From an uncultured Bacteroidia bacterium (lineage in GTDB: Bacteria; Bacteroidota; Bacteroidia; Bacteroidales; F082), in NCBI GenBank assembly GCA_902767725.1, contig CACXIM010000019.1, forward strand, positions 1-40,458: 40,458 bases of DNA, given 5' to 3'. Positions 6,954 to 15,466 of the stretch are shown piece by piece. The notes under the pieces are model-generated. The model was given only the letters and a program-made list of their open reading frames with translations, had not been told where the DNA came from and did not search any database. Positions within the stretch are counted from its first letter, which is position 1, and every line of letters starts with the position of its first letter. A program made the position numbers and the translations under genes.

Positions 6954-7943
6954 ATGATGAAAAAAACGAACAAATTGTTTCTCACGATGTGCGTGGCTGG
7001 CTCTTTTGCCCTGCTGTTCGGTTCGTGCAAGAAAAATGAAGACACCCAAAAGGTAACGATTAACTTGCCTACATTTGAAGAGGAAGTTGACGGAAGAGCT
7101 TACATTGACTATGCCAATGGCAATAAGTTTATGTGGAATGGCAATGATAACGTCATTGTCTATAACCTTGACCAAGAAGGTCTTGCGTCTGAAAAAGCCC
7201 TCTATGCTACCGGTGCCGACGCAGAAGGTCGTCAACTCGCTACGTTCTCCTATGAATCTGGCGATCCTATCACCGCCAAGAAGTATGGTTACTTTGTGTT
7301 CTATCCTGCAGCCAAAGCTGAAGCAGCTTTGCTTGAAGGCAACTATCAAACCTTCACTGTTCCTGCCGAACAGACCTACACAATCGACAACGGTGGTACG
7401 CCTACCCTTGACGCCGCTGGTATGGCTTTGGCTTGCGATGTTGCCGACGTGAATACCACTTTTGCATTGAAGCATATCTTTGGTGCCTTGAAGCTCAGAC
7501 TGACTGGTTATGGTAATGTTACCAAGATTGAAGTTATCGATAACAGATATAACCTTTCTGGCAATGTTACTATGAAACTTCATGAAGTGACAATGGACCA
7601 ATTCCAATCAATTCAAACTAGCTTCATCGGAACGGAAGATCCTGATAACAACTGGGGTTTCATGACCTTATGGAGCGAATATAAGGATCAGTTAGGTTAT
7701 TCCGCTGAAGGTGAAGGCAAGGTCATGACCTTAAATTGCCCTGAACCTGTTGCTTTGGATCCTCAAGAAGAGACCCTCTTCCCCATCGGTCTCCGTCCGG
7801 GTGCCTTGAAGTATGGCTTCACCCTGAATGTGTATATGGAAGATGATCAAGAGCCGTATTCATTCGTGTTCGATCGTCCTGAATGGAATTATGGCATCAA
7901 GGCTGGTGTTAACAAGAACCTGGTCGTGTCATTGCCTTACTAA
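6954..7943 (+). CDS. Fimbrillin-like surface lipoprotein
   Basis: 329 residues with a lipoprotein signal peptide whose lipobox LLFGSC puts the acylated Cys at residue 25. The mature part resembles fimbrillin-family (Mfa/FimA-like) proteins: the MWNGNDNVIVYN segment, YGYFVFYPA, and FALKHIFGALKLRLTG, the usual link between the two beta-sandwich domains. It would be exported and lipid-anchored, perhaps surface exposed. It follows the 44-residue peptide gene by 58 nt in the same direction with no separate promoter seen, so it may share that transcript. A strong terminator follows at 7970. Whether it is a pilin, an adhesin or a partner of the peptide system is not decided by the sequence. Confidence 0.7.
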   Translation: MMKKTNKLFLTMCVAGSFALLFGSCKKNEDTQKVTINLPTFEEEVDGRAYIDYANGNKFMWNGNDNVIVYNLDQEGLASEKALYATGADAEGRQLATFSYESGDPITAKKYGYFVFYPAAKAEAALLEGNYQTFTVPAEQTYTIDNGGTPTLDAAGMALACDVADVNTTFALKHIFGALKLRLTGYGNVTKIEVIDNRYNLSGNVTMKLHEVTMDQFQSIQTSFIGTEDPDNNWGFMTLWSEYKDQLGYSAEGEGKVMTLNCPEPVALDPQEETLFPIGLRPGALKYGFTLNVYMEDDQEPYSFVFDRPEWNYGIKAGVNKNLVVSLPY

Positions 7944-7969
7944 TCTATTTAGGTAGAAAACATCTAACA

Positions 7970-8000
7970 AAAAGCGCTTCCTTTCGGAGGCGCTTTTTTT
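7970..8000 (+). terminator. Intrinsic terminator after the fimbrillin-like gene
   Basis: Stem AAAAGCGCTTCC / GGAGGCGCTTTT with a TTTC loop and a run of eight T, 27 bp after the stop codon at 7943. It closes the peptide-lipoprotein unit. Confidence 0.85.
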
Positions 8001-8039
8001 TGTGTTCTTACCTGACGGCCTCCTGTTTTTTATGGAATA

Positions 8040-8067
8040 AAAAAAGAGACGCAATCATTGCGTCTCT
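8040..8067 (-). terminator. Terminator of tRNA-Phe
   Basis: Read on the minus strand, the inverted repeat AGAGACGCAAT / ATTGCGTCTCT ends in a run of T. It lies 7 nt past the 3' end of the tRNA-Phe gene, in the correct orientation to end its transcript. Confidence 0.75.
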
Positions 8068-8074
8068 ACAAGTG

Positions 8075-8147
<73 letters not shown>

Positions 8148-8337
8148 TCCCTTTAACTAGGTTGAATCTTTCGATTTGCGGCTGCAAAAATACGACAAAA
8201 ATCCGTAACGGCAAGAAAAAATCTTCAAAAAATTAGTTTTTTTTATTTTTTAAATTGTTTTGCATTGATATTCAGTAAAATAACATGACGTGCTTGTAAT
8301 TATGACAATAAAAACTTGCTCAACGAGTTAAAAAATC

Positions 8338-8345
8338 GGATATTT
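8338..8345 (+). promoter_or_regulatory. Possible -7 element for the outer-membrane protein gene
   Basis: GATATTTGCACG matches TAnnTTTG except at the first base and lies about 55 nt before the ATG at 8400. It is an imperfect match and should be treated as tentative. Confidence 0.35.
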
Positions 8346-8399
8346 GCACGCCCAAAGTGCCCTCTTGAAGGGTGGAAGAGCGTGCTTAAGATAACGTTT

Positions 8400-9701
8400 A
8401 TGAAAATACCTTTCCTTAAAAGTATATTGTTAGCCTTCCTGTTGGCCTGCTTCGGTATTGTGGCTGTGGCTCAGGCTGACGTTGACTCACCCTATTCATT
8501 GTTCGGCATTGGCCAAGTGAACAACCGTTCGATGAACACCAGGCTTAAGGGCATGGGTGGCGTGGCCAATGCCATGTACGGCGGTGGTCTCATTAATGCC
8601 GAAAATCCAGCCTCTTATGCCAAGATCGACTCGTTGGCATTCCTTTTCGATGCTGGTCTTTATTTCAAAACATCAACCTTCAGCACATCCAACCTTTCCG
8701 AAAAGGCAAACAATGCCTCATTTGACCATGTGACGATGTGCTTCGGCCTAACGCCATGGTGGAAGACCGCCATTGGAGTCAAGCCCTTCAGCACCTCGGG
8801 CTACACCATGTTGATTGATGACGTCGAGCCGGGCATAGGCAAGACGACTACGCGTTTCAAGGGCAAAGGAGGACTCAATAGGGTTTTCTGGGGCAATGCC
8901 TTCAAAATTGGCAAGCACTTTGCTTTGGGAGCCAACGCTTATTATGTGTTTGGCAACAGCCAAGCTGAGACTTCGCTTTATTTTCCTGATTCGGCTTATT
9001 ATATCGGATCGCGCCGCAGTGTTGATGTGATGGTACGTTCCTTCATGTTCGACTACGGTGTGTTGTTCAATACGAATGTGGGCGACGATATGCAGATTGG
9101 CGTCGGCCTTACCTATACCCAAAAGATTAACCTGAAAGGCGAACAGACCTTGTTCATCCGCTCGTTTGAGGAAGACGTGGATACCGAGGTGGAATATCTT
9201 ATCGACACCATTTCCTATGGCGTCAGCGAGATGAAGACAACCATGCCCCAAGGCTTCGGAGTAGGCGTTTCGTTGCAGAAAGGCAGTGATTGGGCAGTAG
9301 GTGCCGATTTTAACTGGACGCAATGGTCGCAGTTTGCAAGACAAGGGAAGACGGATAACCTTCAGAACTCATGGATGACTTCGGTCGGCGCTGAGTTCAC
9401 GCCCAGGCATACTTCTATTTCAGGTTATTTCTCGCGTGTCACCTACCGCTTTGGCGGCTTCTATGAGCAAGGTTTTATCAACTTGCCAGGCAACGATGGA
9501 TTGGACCATTCCATTAATAAGGTGGGCGTCACTGCTGGTATGTCGTTGCCGTTGCCACGCACCTTGTCGAAAGTCAACATGGCCTTGGAAATAGGTCAAT
9601 ATGGTACCCGCGAAGGTGGTTTGATCCAAGAGCGTTATGCCAAGGTAAACGTTGGAATTTCAGTGTTTGAGCGCTGGTTTATGAAACGTAAGTACAAGTA
9701 A
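8400..9701 (+). CDS. Outer-membrane beta-barrel protein
   Basis: 433 residues from the ATG at 8400, which begins a clear signal peptide (MKIPFLKSILLAFLLACFG, cut near VAQA). The frame opens earlier at 8316 with a TTG, but that stretch overlaps the likely promoter and encodes no signal. The mature N-terminus SPYSLFGIGQVNNRSMNTRL and GGLINAENPASYA are typical of a conserved Bacteroidota outer-membrane family whose members resemble FadL-type barrels. Alternating aromatic beta strands run to the end. It leads a block (TPR protein, LptC, CNNM transporter, PpiD) that recurs together in Bacteroidales, which points to envelope assembly; the substrate is unknown. Confidence 0.75.
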   Translation: MKIPFLKSILLAFLLACFGIVAVAQADVDSPYSLFGIGQVNNRSMNTRLKGMGGVANAMYGGGLINAENPASYAKIDSLAFLFDAGLYFKTSTFSTSNLSEKANNASFDHVTMCFGLTPWWKTAIGVKPFSTSGYTMLIDDVEPGIGKTTTRFKGKGGLNRVFWGNAFKIGKHFALGANAYYVFGNSQAETSLYFPDSAYYIGSRRSVDVMVRSFMFDYGVLFNTNVGDDMQIGVGLTYTQKINLKGEQTLFIRSFEEDVDTEVEYLIDTISYGVSEMKTTMPQGFGVGVSLQKGSDWAVGADFNWTQWSQFARQGKTDNLQNSWMTSVGAEFTPRHTSISGYFSRVTYRFGGFYEQGFINLPGNDGLDHSINKVGVTAGMSLPLPRTLSKVNMALEIGQYGTREGGLIQERYAKVNVGISVFERWFMKRKYK

Positions 9702-9775
9702 GAGTTCCGACGCTGAACATTTTGGAATGATATTTGAACAAGAGCAAACAAGTCTAACACTAAAAATAAGAAGAG

Positions 9776-11227
9776 ATGAAAACGAAAAGATTAATGATGA
9801 TTGCCGTTATCTTTGGAATGGCAATGAGCGTATCCGCCCAAGAGGTGTCAGAGTCGAAGTACGGAGCCGACAGCGTTGCGTGCGTGACCAACCTGTCCAT
9901 CTACGGTGAGGCCTACAAGCAGTGGGAAGCAGCCAAGTTTGCACCGGAAGCAGCCACTACTGAAATGGTCAATGCCTGGAGAGCAGTATTCCTCAACTGC
10001 CCCCGTTCCAGCCAGCTCATCTACACGAGAGGTGAGAAGATCATGGACTACTTCATCCGCAAGAATCCTGCCCAAAAGGATGCCTATATCGACACCATCT
10101 GCATGATGATGGACAGCAGAGCCCAATATTTCCCGGTTGACCCGAAGACAGGCAAGTCACAAGTGGCCGGCATCATGGGCCGTAAGGGCTTACTTATCTA
10201 CACCTACAATAAGAATCGCTATGAAGAGGCTTACAACGTGCTGAAAGACGCCGTCGCCCTCGACGCCTCGCAACTGCAAGGCGCTTACATCGACGCCTAC
10301 TTCAAGGCCACGATCGACATGGTGAACAACGGTAAGGCTGAAAAGATGACTATCATCAATGTCTATCAGGAACTCTCCGAAGTGCTCGATAACAACATCG
10401 GTGCCTTGGCTACGACTGAGACGGAGCTTGAGACTGCCAAAGAAGAGGCTGTTGCTAGCGGCGATGCCGATGCCGTGGCAGGCTTCGACAAGCAGTTGGA
10501 GAAGAATGAGAAGAACATCAACATCAACAAGGGTGTGAAGAACAACCTCGACAACCTGTTCCAACCCTTCGCTTCGTGCGATGACCTGATCAAGGTGTTC
10601 AGCGCCAAGATGAAAGAAACACCCGATGACGTTACCCTGCTCAAGCGTATCACCACCATCCTTGATAAGAAGGACTGCACGGAGTCGAAGCTCTTCCTCG
10701 ATGCCGCTGTCAGACTCAACGAATTGGAACCCAGCCCCGAGGCTTCGTATAGCTTGGGTATCAAGTTCTTCAAGGACAAGAAGTATAGCGAAGCCGCTAC
10801 CTTCTTCGAGCAAGCCACGAAGACCGACAACAACGACCGTAAGTATCGTGCCTACCGTAACTTGGCCATGTGCTATCAGAACATGGGTAGCCTGGGCAGA
10901 GCCCGCGACATCGCGAGAAGAGCCGCACAAGTTGACCCGACCGCTGGCGAGCCTTACCTCATCATCGCCCAACTCTATGCCTCAAGCGCCTCGCAGTTCA
11001 GCGGTGACATCGAAAGCAAGGCTGTGTACTGGGCCGCTGTCGACAAGTGCATCAAGGCCAAGTCCATTGACCCCTCAATCGCTGACCGCGCCAACCGCCT
11101 GATAGGCTCCTACACTGCCGGCTTCCCGTCGATGGAGACCATCTTCTTCAACGACTATAGCGAAGGTCAGACCTTCCACGTCGGTGGCTGGATTGGTGAA
11201 ACCACCACGATCAGAGCCAGAAAGTAA
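9776..11227 (+). CDS. Exported TPR-repeat protein
   Basis: 483 residues with an N-terminal signal peptide (MKTKRLMMIAVIFGMAMSVSAQ). Helical repeat units follow, clearest toward the end, where ASYSLGIKFFKDKKYSEAATFFEQA and YRNLAMCYQNMGSLGRARDIARRA are two tetratricopeptide units. A charged middle section (about 205-250) looks like a coiled coil. TPR proteins of this kind act as periplasmic scaffolds; the gene's constant place before lptC suggests a role in envelope biogenesis. Its TAA stop is followed at once, in the same frame, by the TTG start proposed for lptC. Confidence 0.8.
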   Translation: MKTKRLMMIAVIFGMAMSVSAQEVSESKYGADSVACVTNLSIYGEAYKQWEAAKFAPEAATTEMVNAWRAVFLNCPRSSQLIYTRGEKIMDYFIRKNPAQKDAYIDTICMMMDSRAQYFPVDPKTGKSQVAGIMGRKGLLIYTYNKNRYEEAYNVLKDAVALDASQLQGAYIDAYFKATIDMVNNGKAEKMTIINVYQELSEVLDNNIGALATTETELETAKEEAVASGDADAVAGFDKQLEKNEKNININKGVKNNLDNLFQPFASCDDLIKVFSAKMKETPDDVTLLKRITTILDKKDCTESKLFLDAAVRLNELEPSPEASYSLGIKFFKDKKYSEAATFFEQATKTDNNDRKYRAYRNLAMCYQNMGSLGRARDIARRAAQVDPTAGEPYLIIAQLYASSASQFSGDIESKAVYWAAVDKCIKAKSIDPSIADRANRLIGSYTAGFPSMETIFFNDYSEGQTFHVGGWIGETTTIRARK

Positions 11228-11788
11228 TTGAAACGCATCCTGAAAATAGGAATACTACTCAACATCACAGCCTTCGTGGCTGTGATGTTGTTTTCGTGTT
11301 CAAACCCCGATGCCATCGTGCAGGCTATGGGGTCTGACGACACGCTGTCGGGCATCATTGCCGATAGCGTGGTGTTCTATCGTAGCGACTCAGGGCGTAT
11401 CAGCCTCGAATTGCATACACCACGCATGGTGCGTATGGAAACCGATGACGACATCATGGAGTTCCCTCTCGGCTTCGACGTCTATATGTACGACAAAGGC
11501 GAGAAGACCACAGAGCTTCATGCCGACTATGGAAAGAACTATGGCAAAATGCAAATGATTGAGGCTCATGGTAATGTCATCGTGCAGAATTTCGGTAGCA
11601 ACGAAACAATGTATTCTGATAAGTTCTTTTGGTATCAGGACCTGAAGTTGATTCGGACCCGCTCGCATGTAAAGATTGTGACGCCCGACAAGCAAATCGA
11701 AGCCGATAGTCTTGTAGCGGCAGAGGATTTTTCGGAATATACCATGTATTCGGGCAGTGCCCTGCTTGATGTGGATGAGGAGGAATGA
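11228..11788 (+). CDS. lptC: LPS export protein LptC, lipoprotein type
   Basis: 186 residues. LptC takes lipopolysaccharide from the LptB2FG extractor and hands it to LptA across the periplasm. The N-terminus carries a hydrophobic segment ending in lipobox MLFSC (Cys24), as usual in Bacteroidota LptC. The beta-rich body shows the family pattern of a repeated strand unit: SGIIADSVVFYRSDSGRISL, GNVIVQNFGSNETMYSDKFFW, HVKIVTPDKQIEADSL. The start is a TTG at 11228 directly after the stop of the TPR gene in the same frame; no better ATG exists before the signal, so reinitiation after termination is likely. The CNNM gene begins 3 nt after its stop. Confidence 0.8.
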   Translation: MKRILKIGILLNITAFVAVMLFSCSNPDAIVQAMGSDDTLSGIIADSVVFYRSDSGRISLELHTPRMVRMETDDDIMEFPLGFDVYMYDKGEKTTELHADYGKNYGKMQMIEAHGNVIVQNFGSNETMYSDKFFWYQDLKLIRTRSHVKIVTPDKQIEADSLVAAEDFSEYTMYSGSALLDVDEEE

Positions 11789-11791
11789 GCC

Positions 11792-13078
11792 ATGAACAGT
11801 TGGATTATCGTTGCCGTCACATTGTTCTTTTCAGCCCTTTGTTCGGGGTTGGAGATTGCCTTCAATAGCATCAACCGCTTGCAGCTGGAGGTGGAGCTGA
11901 CGAAAAACACCTTCTCAGCCAAAATCATCAGGCTGTTTTTGAAAGATCAGTCGCGTTTTCTCACGTCGCTACTTTTGGGCAACAATATTGCGCTCATCCT
12001 CTATGGCATGAGCATGTCGCAACTGCTCGACGCACCTGTCAACCATTGGCTGCAGTACATTGCCTTCGACAATGACTTCATGGTGCTGCTGGTGAAAACC
12101 ATTCTTGCCACGTTGCTCGTGTTGTTGGTGGCCGAGTTCCTCCCCAAGATGTTGTTTCGCATTAATCCGAATGCCATCCTTTCGTTTTTTGCTCTGCCCA
12201 CCTTTATTGTCTATTGCCTGCTTTATCCTCTGATTCTTGTTTACACAGGCATTTCGGAATTCATCATCCGTTATATCCTTCGCCTCAAGGTGGACCGGCA
12301 AGAATACCGTTTTTCCACCGTCGACCTCAACGATTACATTGCAGAATATGCCGATCCCGAAGAAGCCGATGAGGACATGCAGCAGGAGATACAGCTTTTC
12401 CAAAACGTGATGGAATTCCGCTCGGTGAAGCTCCGCGAATGTATGGGCCCGCGTAACGAGATTGAGTCGGTGAAACAGACCGATAACATTGAGACGGTGA
12501 AGGAACGTTTCGAGGAGACCAAACATTCGAAGCTAATTGTTATTGGCGAAGGTATTGATGACATAGTGGGCTATGTCCATCTGAACGACGTGGTGCGTGT
12601 TGTGGCTGAGCACAGGGAGGTGGCACTTTTCGACATCATTCGTAAGATCGACTTTTTCCCTGAAACCTATACTGCGGACCGGCTTCTAAAGCATTTCATC
12701 CAACACCGCCAGGGAGTAGCTGCTGTTGTCGACGAGTTTGGGGGCACAGCGGGTATTGTTACCATGGAAGATGTGGTTGAAGAGATTTTTGGTGAGATTG
12801 ACGATGAATATGACGTTGAAGAAGAGGTTGAGAAAGTGGTGAACGATAATACCTTTGTCTTCTCGGCCCGACTTGAAATCGACTATCTTAACGACACCTA
12901 CAAGCTCGACCTACCCGTTTCGGACGACTATGAAACCTTGGCGGGTATGATTCTGCATTATTGTGAAAGCATTCCAGAGCAAGGTCAAGTGCTCAAAATA
13001 GGCAATTATAGGGTTAAAATCCTCAAAGCTTCCCACATGAAATTGGACGAAGTGGAGCTACAAATCCAAAATAATTGA
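11792..13078 (+). CDS. CNNM/CorC (HlyC) family transporter protein
   Basis: 428 residues with the standard order of this family. An N-terminal CNNM/DUF21 membrane domain with about four helices (1-170) is followed by two CBS domains (about 200-330, including YVHLNDVVRVV and VVDEFGGTAGIVTMEDVVEEIFGEI). A C-terminal CorC/HlyC transporter-associated domain (about 345-425, ARLEIDYLNDTY to the end) completes it. Members handle Mg2+ or other divalent cations. In Bacteroidota the related GldE protein sits in the same family, and this could be that type. It follows lptC after 3 nt and probably shares its transcript. The name hemolysin often seen for this family is historical. Confidence 0.85.
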   Translation: MNSWIIVAVTLFFSALCSGLEIAFNSINRLQLEVELTKNTFSAKIIRLFLKDQSRFLTSLLLGNNIALILYGMSMSQLLDAPVNHWLQYIAFDNDFMVLLVKTILATLLVLLVAEFLPKMLFRINPNAILSFFALPTFIVYCLLYPLILVYTGISEFIIRYILRLKVDRQEYRFSTVDLNDYIAEYADPEEADEDMQQEIQLFQNVMEFRSVKLRECMGPRNEIESVKQTDNIETVKERFEETKHSKLIVIGEGIDDIVGYVHLNDVVRVVAEHREVALFDIIRKIDFFPETYTADRLLKHFIQHRQGVAAVVDEFGGTAGIVTMEDVVEEIFGEIDDEYDVEEEVEKVVNDNTFVFSARLEIDYLNDTYKLDLPVSDDYETLAGMILHYCESIPEQGQVLKIGNYRVKILKASHMKLDEVELQIQNN

Positions 13079-13172
13079 CTGGTTTCCAGCTTGTTTTGCT
13101 GAATATGGGCGAGAATTGGTAGTGTTGAAAAATAAAATTCAAACAAAATTCCCTGCGAGTTGAAATCTTTAC

Positions 13173-13180
13173 TAAATTTG
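13173..13180 (+). promoter_or_regulatory. Promoter -7 element for ppiD
   Basis: TAAATTTG followed by CACG matches TAnnTTTG and lies about 44 nt before the ATG at 13224. It suggests ppiD has its own transcript in addition to any read-through from the CNNM gene. Confidence 0.65.
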
Positions 13181-13223
13181 CACGCTCAAAATTGAAGTTT
13201 AATAGTAATTAGAAAATAGCATT

Positions 13224-15338
13224 ATGGCAGCAATTGAAAAAATCAGAAGACGCTCCGGATTGTTGATTGCAATCATCGGTATCGCATTGTTAGCGTTTGT
13301 CTTACAAGACCTTTTCCAGAGTCAGGGCGGACAGTCGGGTCCAACCGTGGCCGTTGTTGATGGCGACAAGATTTCGGTGAGAGATTATGAAGAGGCAAAG
13401 GAAAGGAATGTTGGAGGCAGAAACAACCTCACTTCCGACCAAACTTATGAAATTTCCAATAGTACTCTTGAGCAGATGATCAAGGACAACATCATGGGTA
13501 AGGAGTATGAAGCCGCTGGTTTCGGTGTCACTACCGATGAGCTCATGGATCAGTTGACGGGCGAAAAGCCACACCAGTGGGCCATTCAAAACTTTGGTGA
13601 TGGCAACGGCAATGTCGACAAGCAGCGTGTTAATGACTATATCCAGAACTTAAGCACCATGCCGGCTGAGTATTATAACCAATGGGTTGAAATCGAGAAA
13701 TATCTGAAGAAGGACCGTTTGGAACAAAAATTCAACAATTTGGTGAAGTCTTCCTTTTTCCTTCCCACCGCTTTGGCTAAGAAATACTACGAGAATAAGA
13801 ACATGAAAGCCTCGGCTGATGTCATCGCCTTGCGTTACAGCACCATTCCCGATTCGACGGTGAACATTACCGATGCCGACAAGAAGGCTTTCTATGAAGA
13901 GAACAAGTCTCGTTACGAGATGGTTGAAACTCGCGATATCGAGTACGTCGTGTTTGATGTTGTTCCTTCATTGGAAGACCGTCAGGCTGCTTTGAAGGCT
14001 GTGCAAGAACTGAAGCCCGAATTTGAAGCCACTGAAGATCCTATCGCTTTTGTGAATGATAGCTATTATTCCTCAAAGCGTTACGATAGCACATGGGTTG
14101 GCAGTAACGATGTCCCTGAGGCGATTGAGCAGGCCATCTTTGAAAACGGCAATGGTGTGGGTTATGTTTATGGCCCCTACGAAGATGAAGGCGCTTTCAA
14201 TCTGGTTCGTATTGTTGAGATGGAAAACCGTCCCGACTCCCTGCGTGCCAGCCATATATTGATTGCTTACAATGGCGCGTTGAGATCTACTGATACAGTT
14301 ACTACCAAAGAACAAGCCGAAGCAAAAGCCAATGAATTGCTGGCTCAGTTGAAAGCTGCAAAGAACAACGATGAGTTGTTTGCCTCTTTGGCTTCTGAGT
14401 ACAACACGGATGCCACGAAGGATAAAGGTGGTGACCTGGATTGGTTCACAGATGGTGCAATGGTTGACGCTTTCAACCAATATACACTCAACAATCCTGT
14501 AGGTTCTTTGGGCGTTGTGGAAACTCCCTTTGGCTTCCATGTCGTGAAGGTCACGGGTAAAACCGAACCCAAACCGAAAGCACGTTTGGCATTTGTTCAG
14601 CAGGATATTACTGTTTCCGAAAAAACTCGTCAAGGCATCTTTGTTGAAGCCAATAAGTTCGTCACGGAAAACAGAACCTACGACCAATTTAACAAGGCTA
14701 TTGAAGAACAAGGCCTGACCAAACGCACCAAGGAAGGTTTGAACAAATCGACTTATCAGATTCCTGGTCTTGAGGAGCCTCGTAGAATCGTACAATGGGC
14801 TTTCATGGATAAAACCAAAAAAGGTGATATTGATATTTTTGATCTCGGCAACAACAAGCAGTGGGTTGTGGCTGCCTTGACGGGTATCATTCATGAAGGT
14901 GACGCTCCTATGGAGGGTGTCCTCGATCGCGGCAAGTATCAGCTGCTCAACAAGAAAAAAGGCCAAATGGCTGTTGAAAAGATGAAGGCTTGCGGCAACG
15001 ACGTCAATAGAATGGTCAGTGAACTGGGTGCTGAATCCACCACGGTCTCCGATGTCAATATAGAGGCTCGCGTTTTGGGCAACTTTGGCGTTGAAGCCGA
15101 TATCGTGGGTACCATCCTTGGCATGAAGGAAGGCGAGGAAGTAGGTCCTGTTGCTGGCAACTCCACGGCTTTCATTATCAAGAACGTGAAGTTTACGGCT
15201 CCTGAAGAAACGACTGACTACAGCAATATCATCAGAGAGAAGACCAGCCAATTCACCAACCGTTCAATGAACAACGGTGTTTACAATGCACTGAAAAAGA
15301 AGGTGAAGATTCAGGACAACAGAACTGAGATTTTCTAA
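13224..15338 (+). CDS. ppiD: Periplasmic peptidyl-prolyl isomerase/chaperone, PpiD/SurA type
   Basis: 704 residues. A single N-terminal membrane anchor (GLLIAIIGIALLAFVLQDLF, about 13-32) is followed by a SurA_N-type chaperone region and a parvulin domain at about 340-450 (SHILIAYNGAL, ASEYNTDATKDKGGDLDWF, TPFGFHVVKVTGK). A long C-terminal region follows. PpiD-type proteins are anchored to the inner membrane and help newly exported outer-membrane proteins fold. This fits the preceding barrel, TPR and LptC genes. It has a promoter at 13173 and a strong terminator 25 bp after its stop. Confidence 0.88.
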   Translation: MAAIEKIRRRSGLLIAIIGIALLAFVLQDLFQSQGGQSGPTVAVVDGDKISVRDYEEAKERNVGGRNNLTSDQTYEISNSTLEQMIKDNIMGKEYEAAGFGVTTDELMDQLTGEKPHQWAIQNFGDGNGNVDKQRVNDYIQNLSTMPAEYYNQWVEIEKYLKKDRLEQKFNNLVKSSFFLPTALAKKYYENKNMKASADVIALRYSTIPDSTVNITDADKKAFYEENKSRYEMVETRDIEYVVFDVVPSLEDRQAALKAVQELKPEFEATEDPIAFVNDSYYSSKRYDSTWVGSNDVPEAIEQAIFENGNGVGYVYGPYEDEGAFNLVRIVEMENRPDSLRASHILIAYNGALRSTDTVTTKEQAEAKANELLAQLKAAKNNDELFASLASEYNTDATKDKGGDLDWFTDGAMVDAFNQYTLNNPVGSLGVVETPFGFHVVKVTGKTEPKPKARLAFVQQDITVSEKTRQGIFVEANKFVTENRTYDQFNKAIEEQGLTKRTKEGLNKSTYQIPGLEEPRRIVQWAFMDKTKKGDIDIFDLGNNKQWVVAALTGIIHEGDAPMEGVLDRGKYQLLNKKKGQMAVEKMKACGNDVNRMVSELGAESTTVSDVNIEARVLGNFGVEADIVGTILGMKEGEEVGPVAGNSTAFIIKNVKFTAPEETTDYSNIIREKTSQFTNRSMNNGVYNALKKKVKIQDNRTEIF

Positions 15339-15363
15339 CTGAGTGTTCTGTCATCCATCAAAC

Positions 15364-15399
15364 AAAAGGTGCGTCGGATGCGATTCGACGCACCTTTTT
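15364..15399 (+). terminator. Intrinsic terminator after ppiD
   Basis: Thirteen-base stem AAAAGGTGCGTCG / CGACGCACCTTTT with a 9-nt loop and a T run. Confidence 0.85.
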
Positions 15400-15466
15400 C
15401 ATATTTGCATAATAAGCAAGCGATAATCGCGTTATGGAATAAACAAACCGTAAAACATTCATTAAT

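Noticed and set aside
14073-15251. 392-codon open frame antisense to ppiD
   Set aside because: Shadow of a high-quality gene; no start signals and no recognisable protein pattern.
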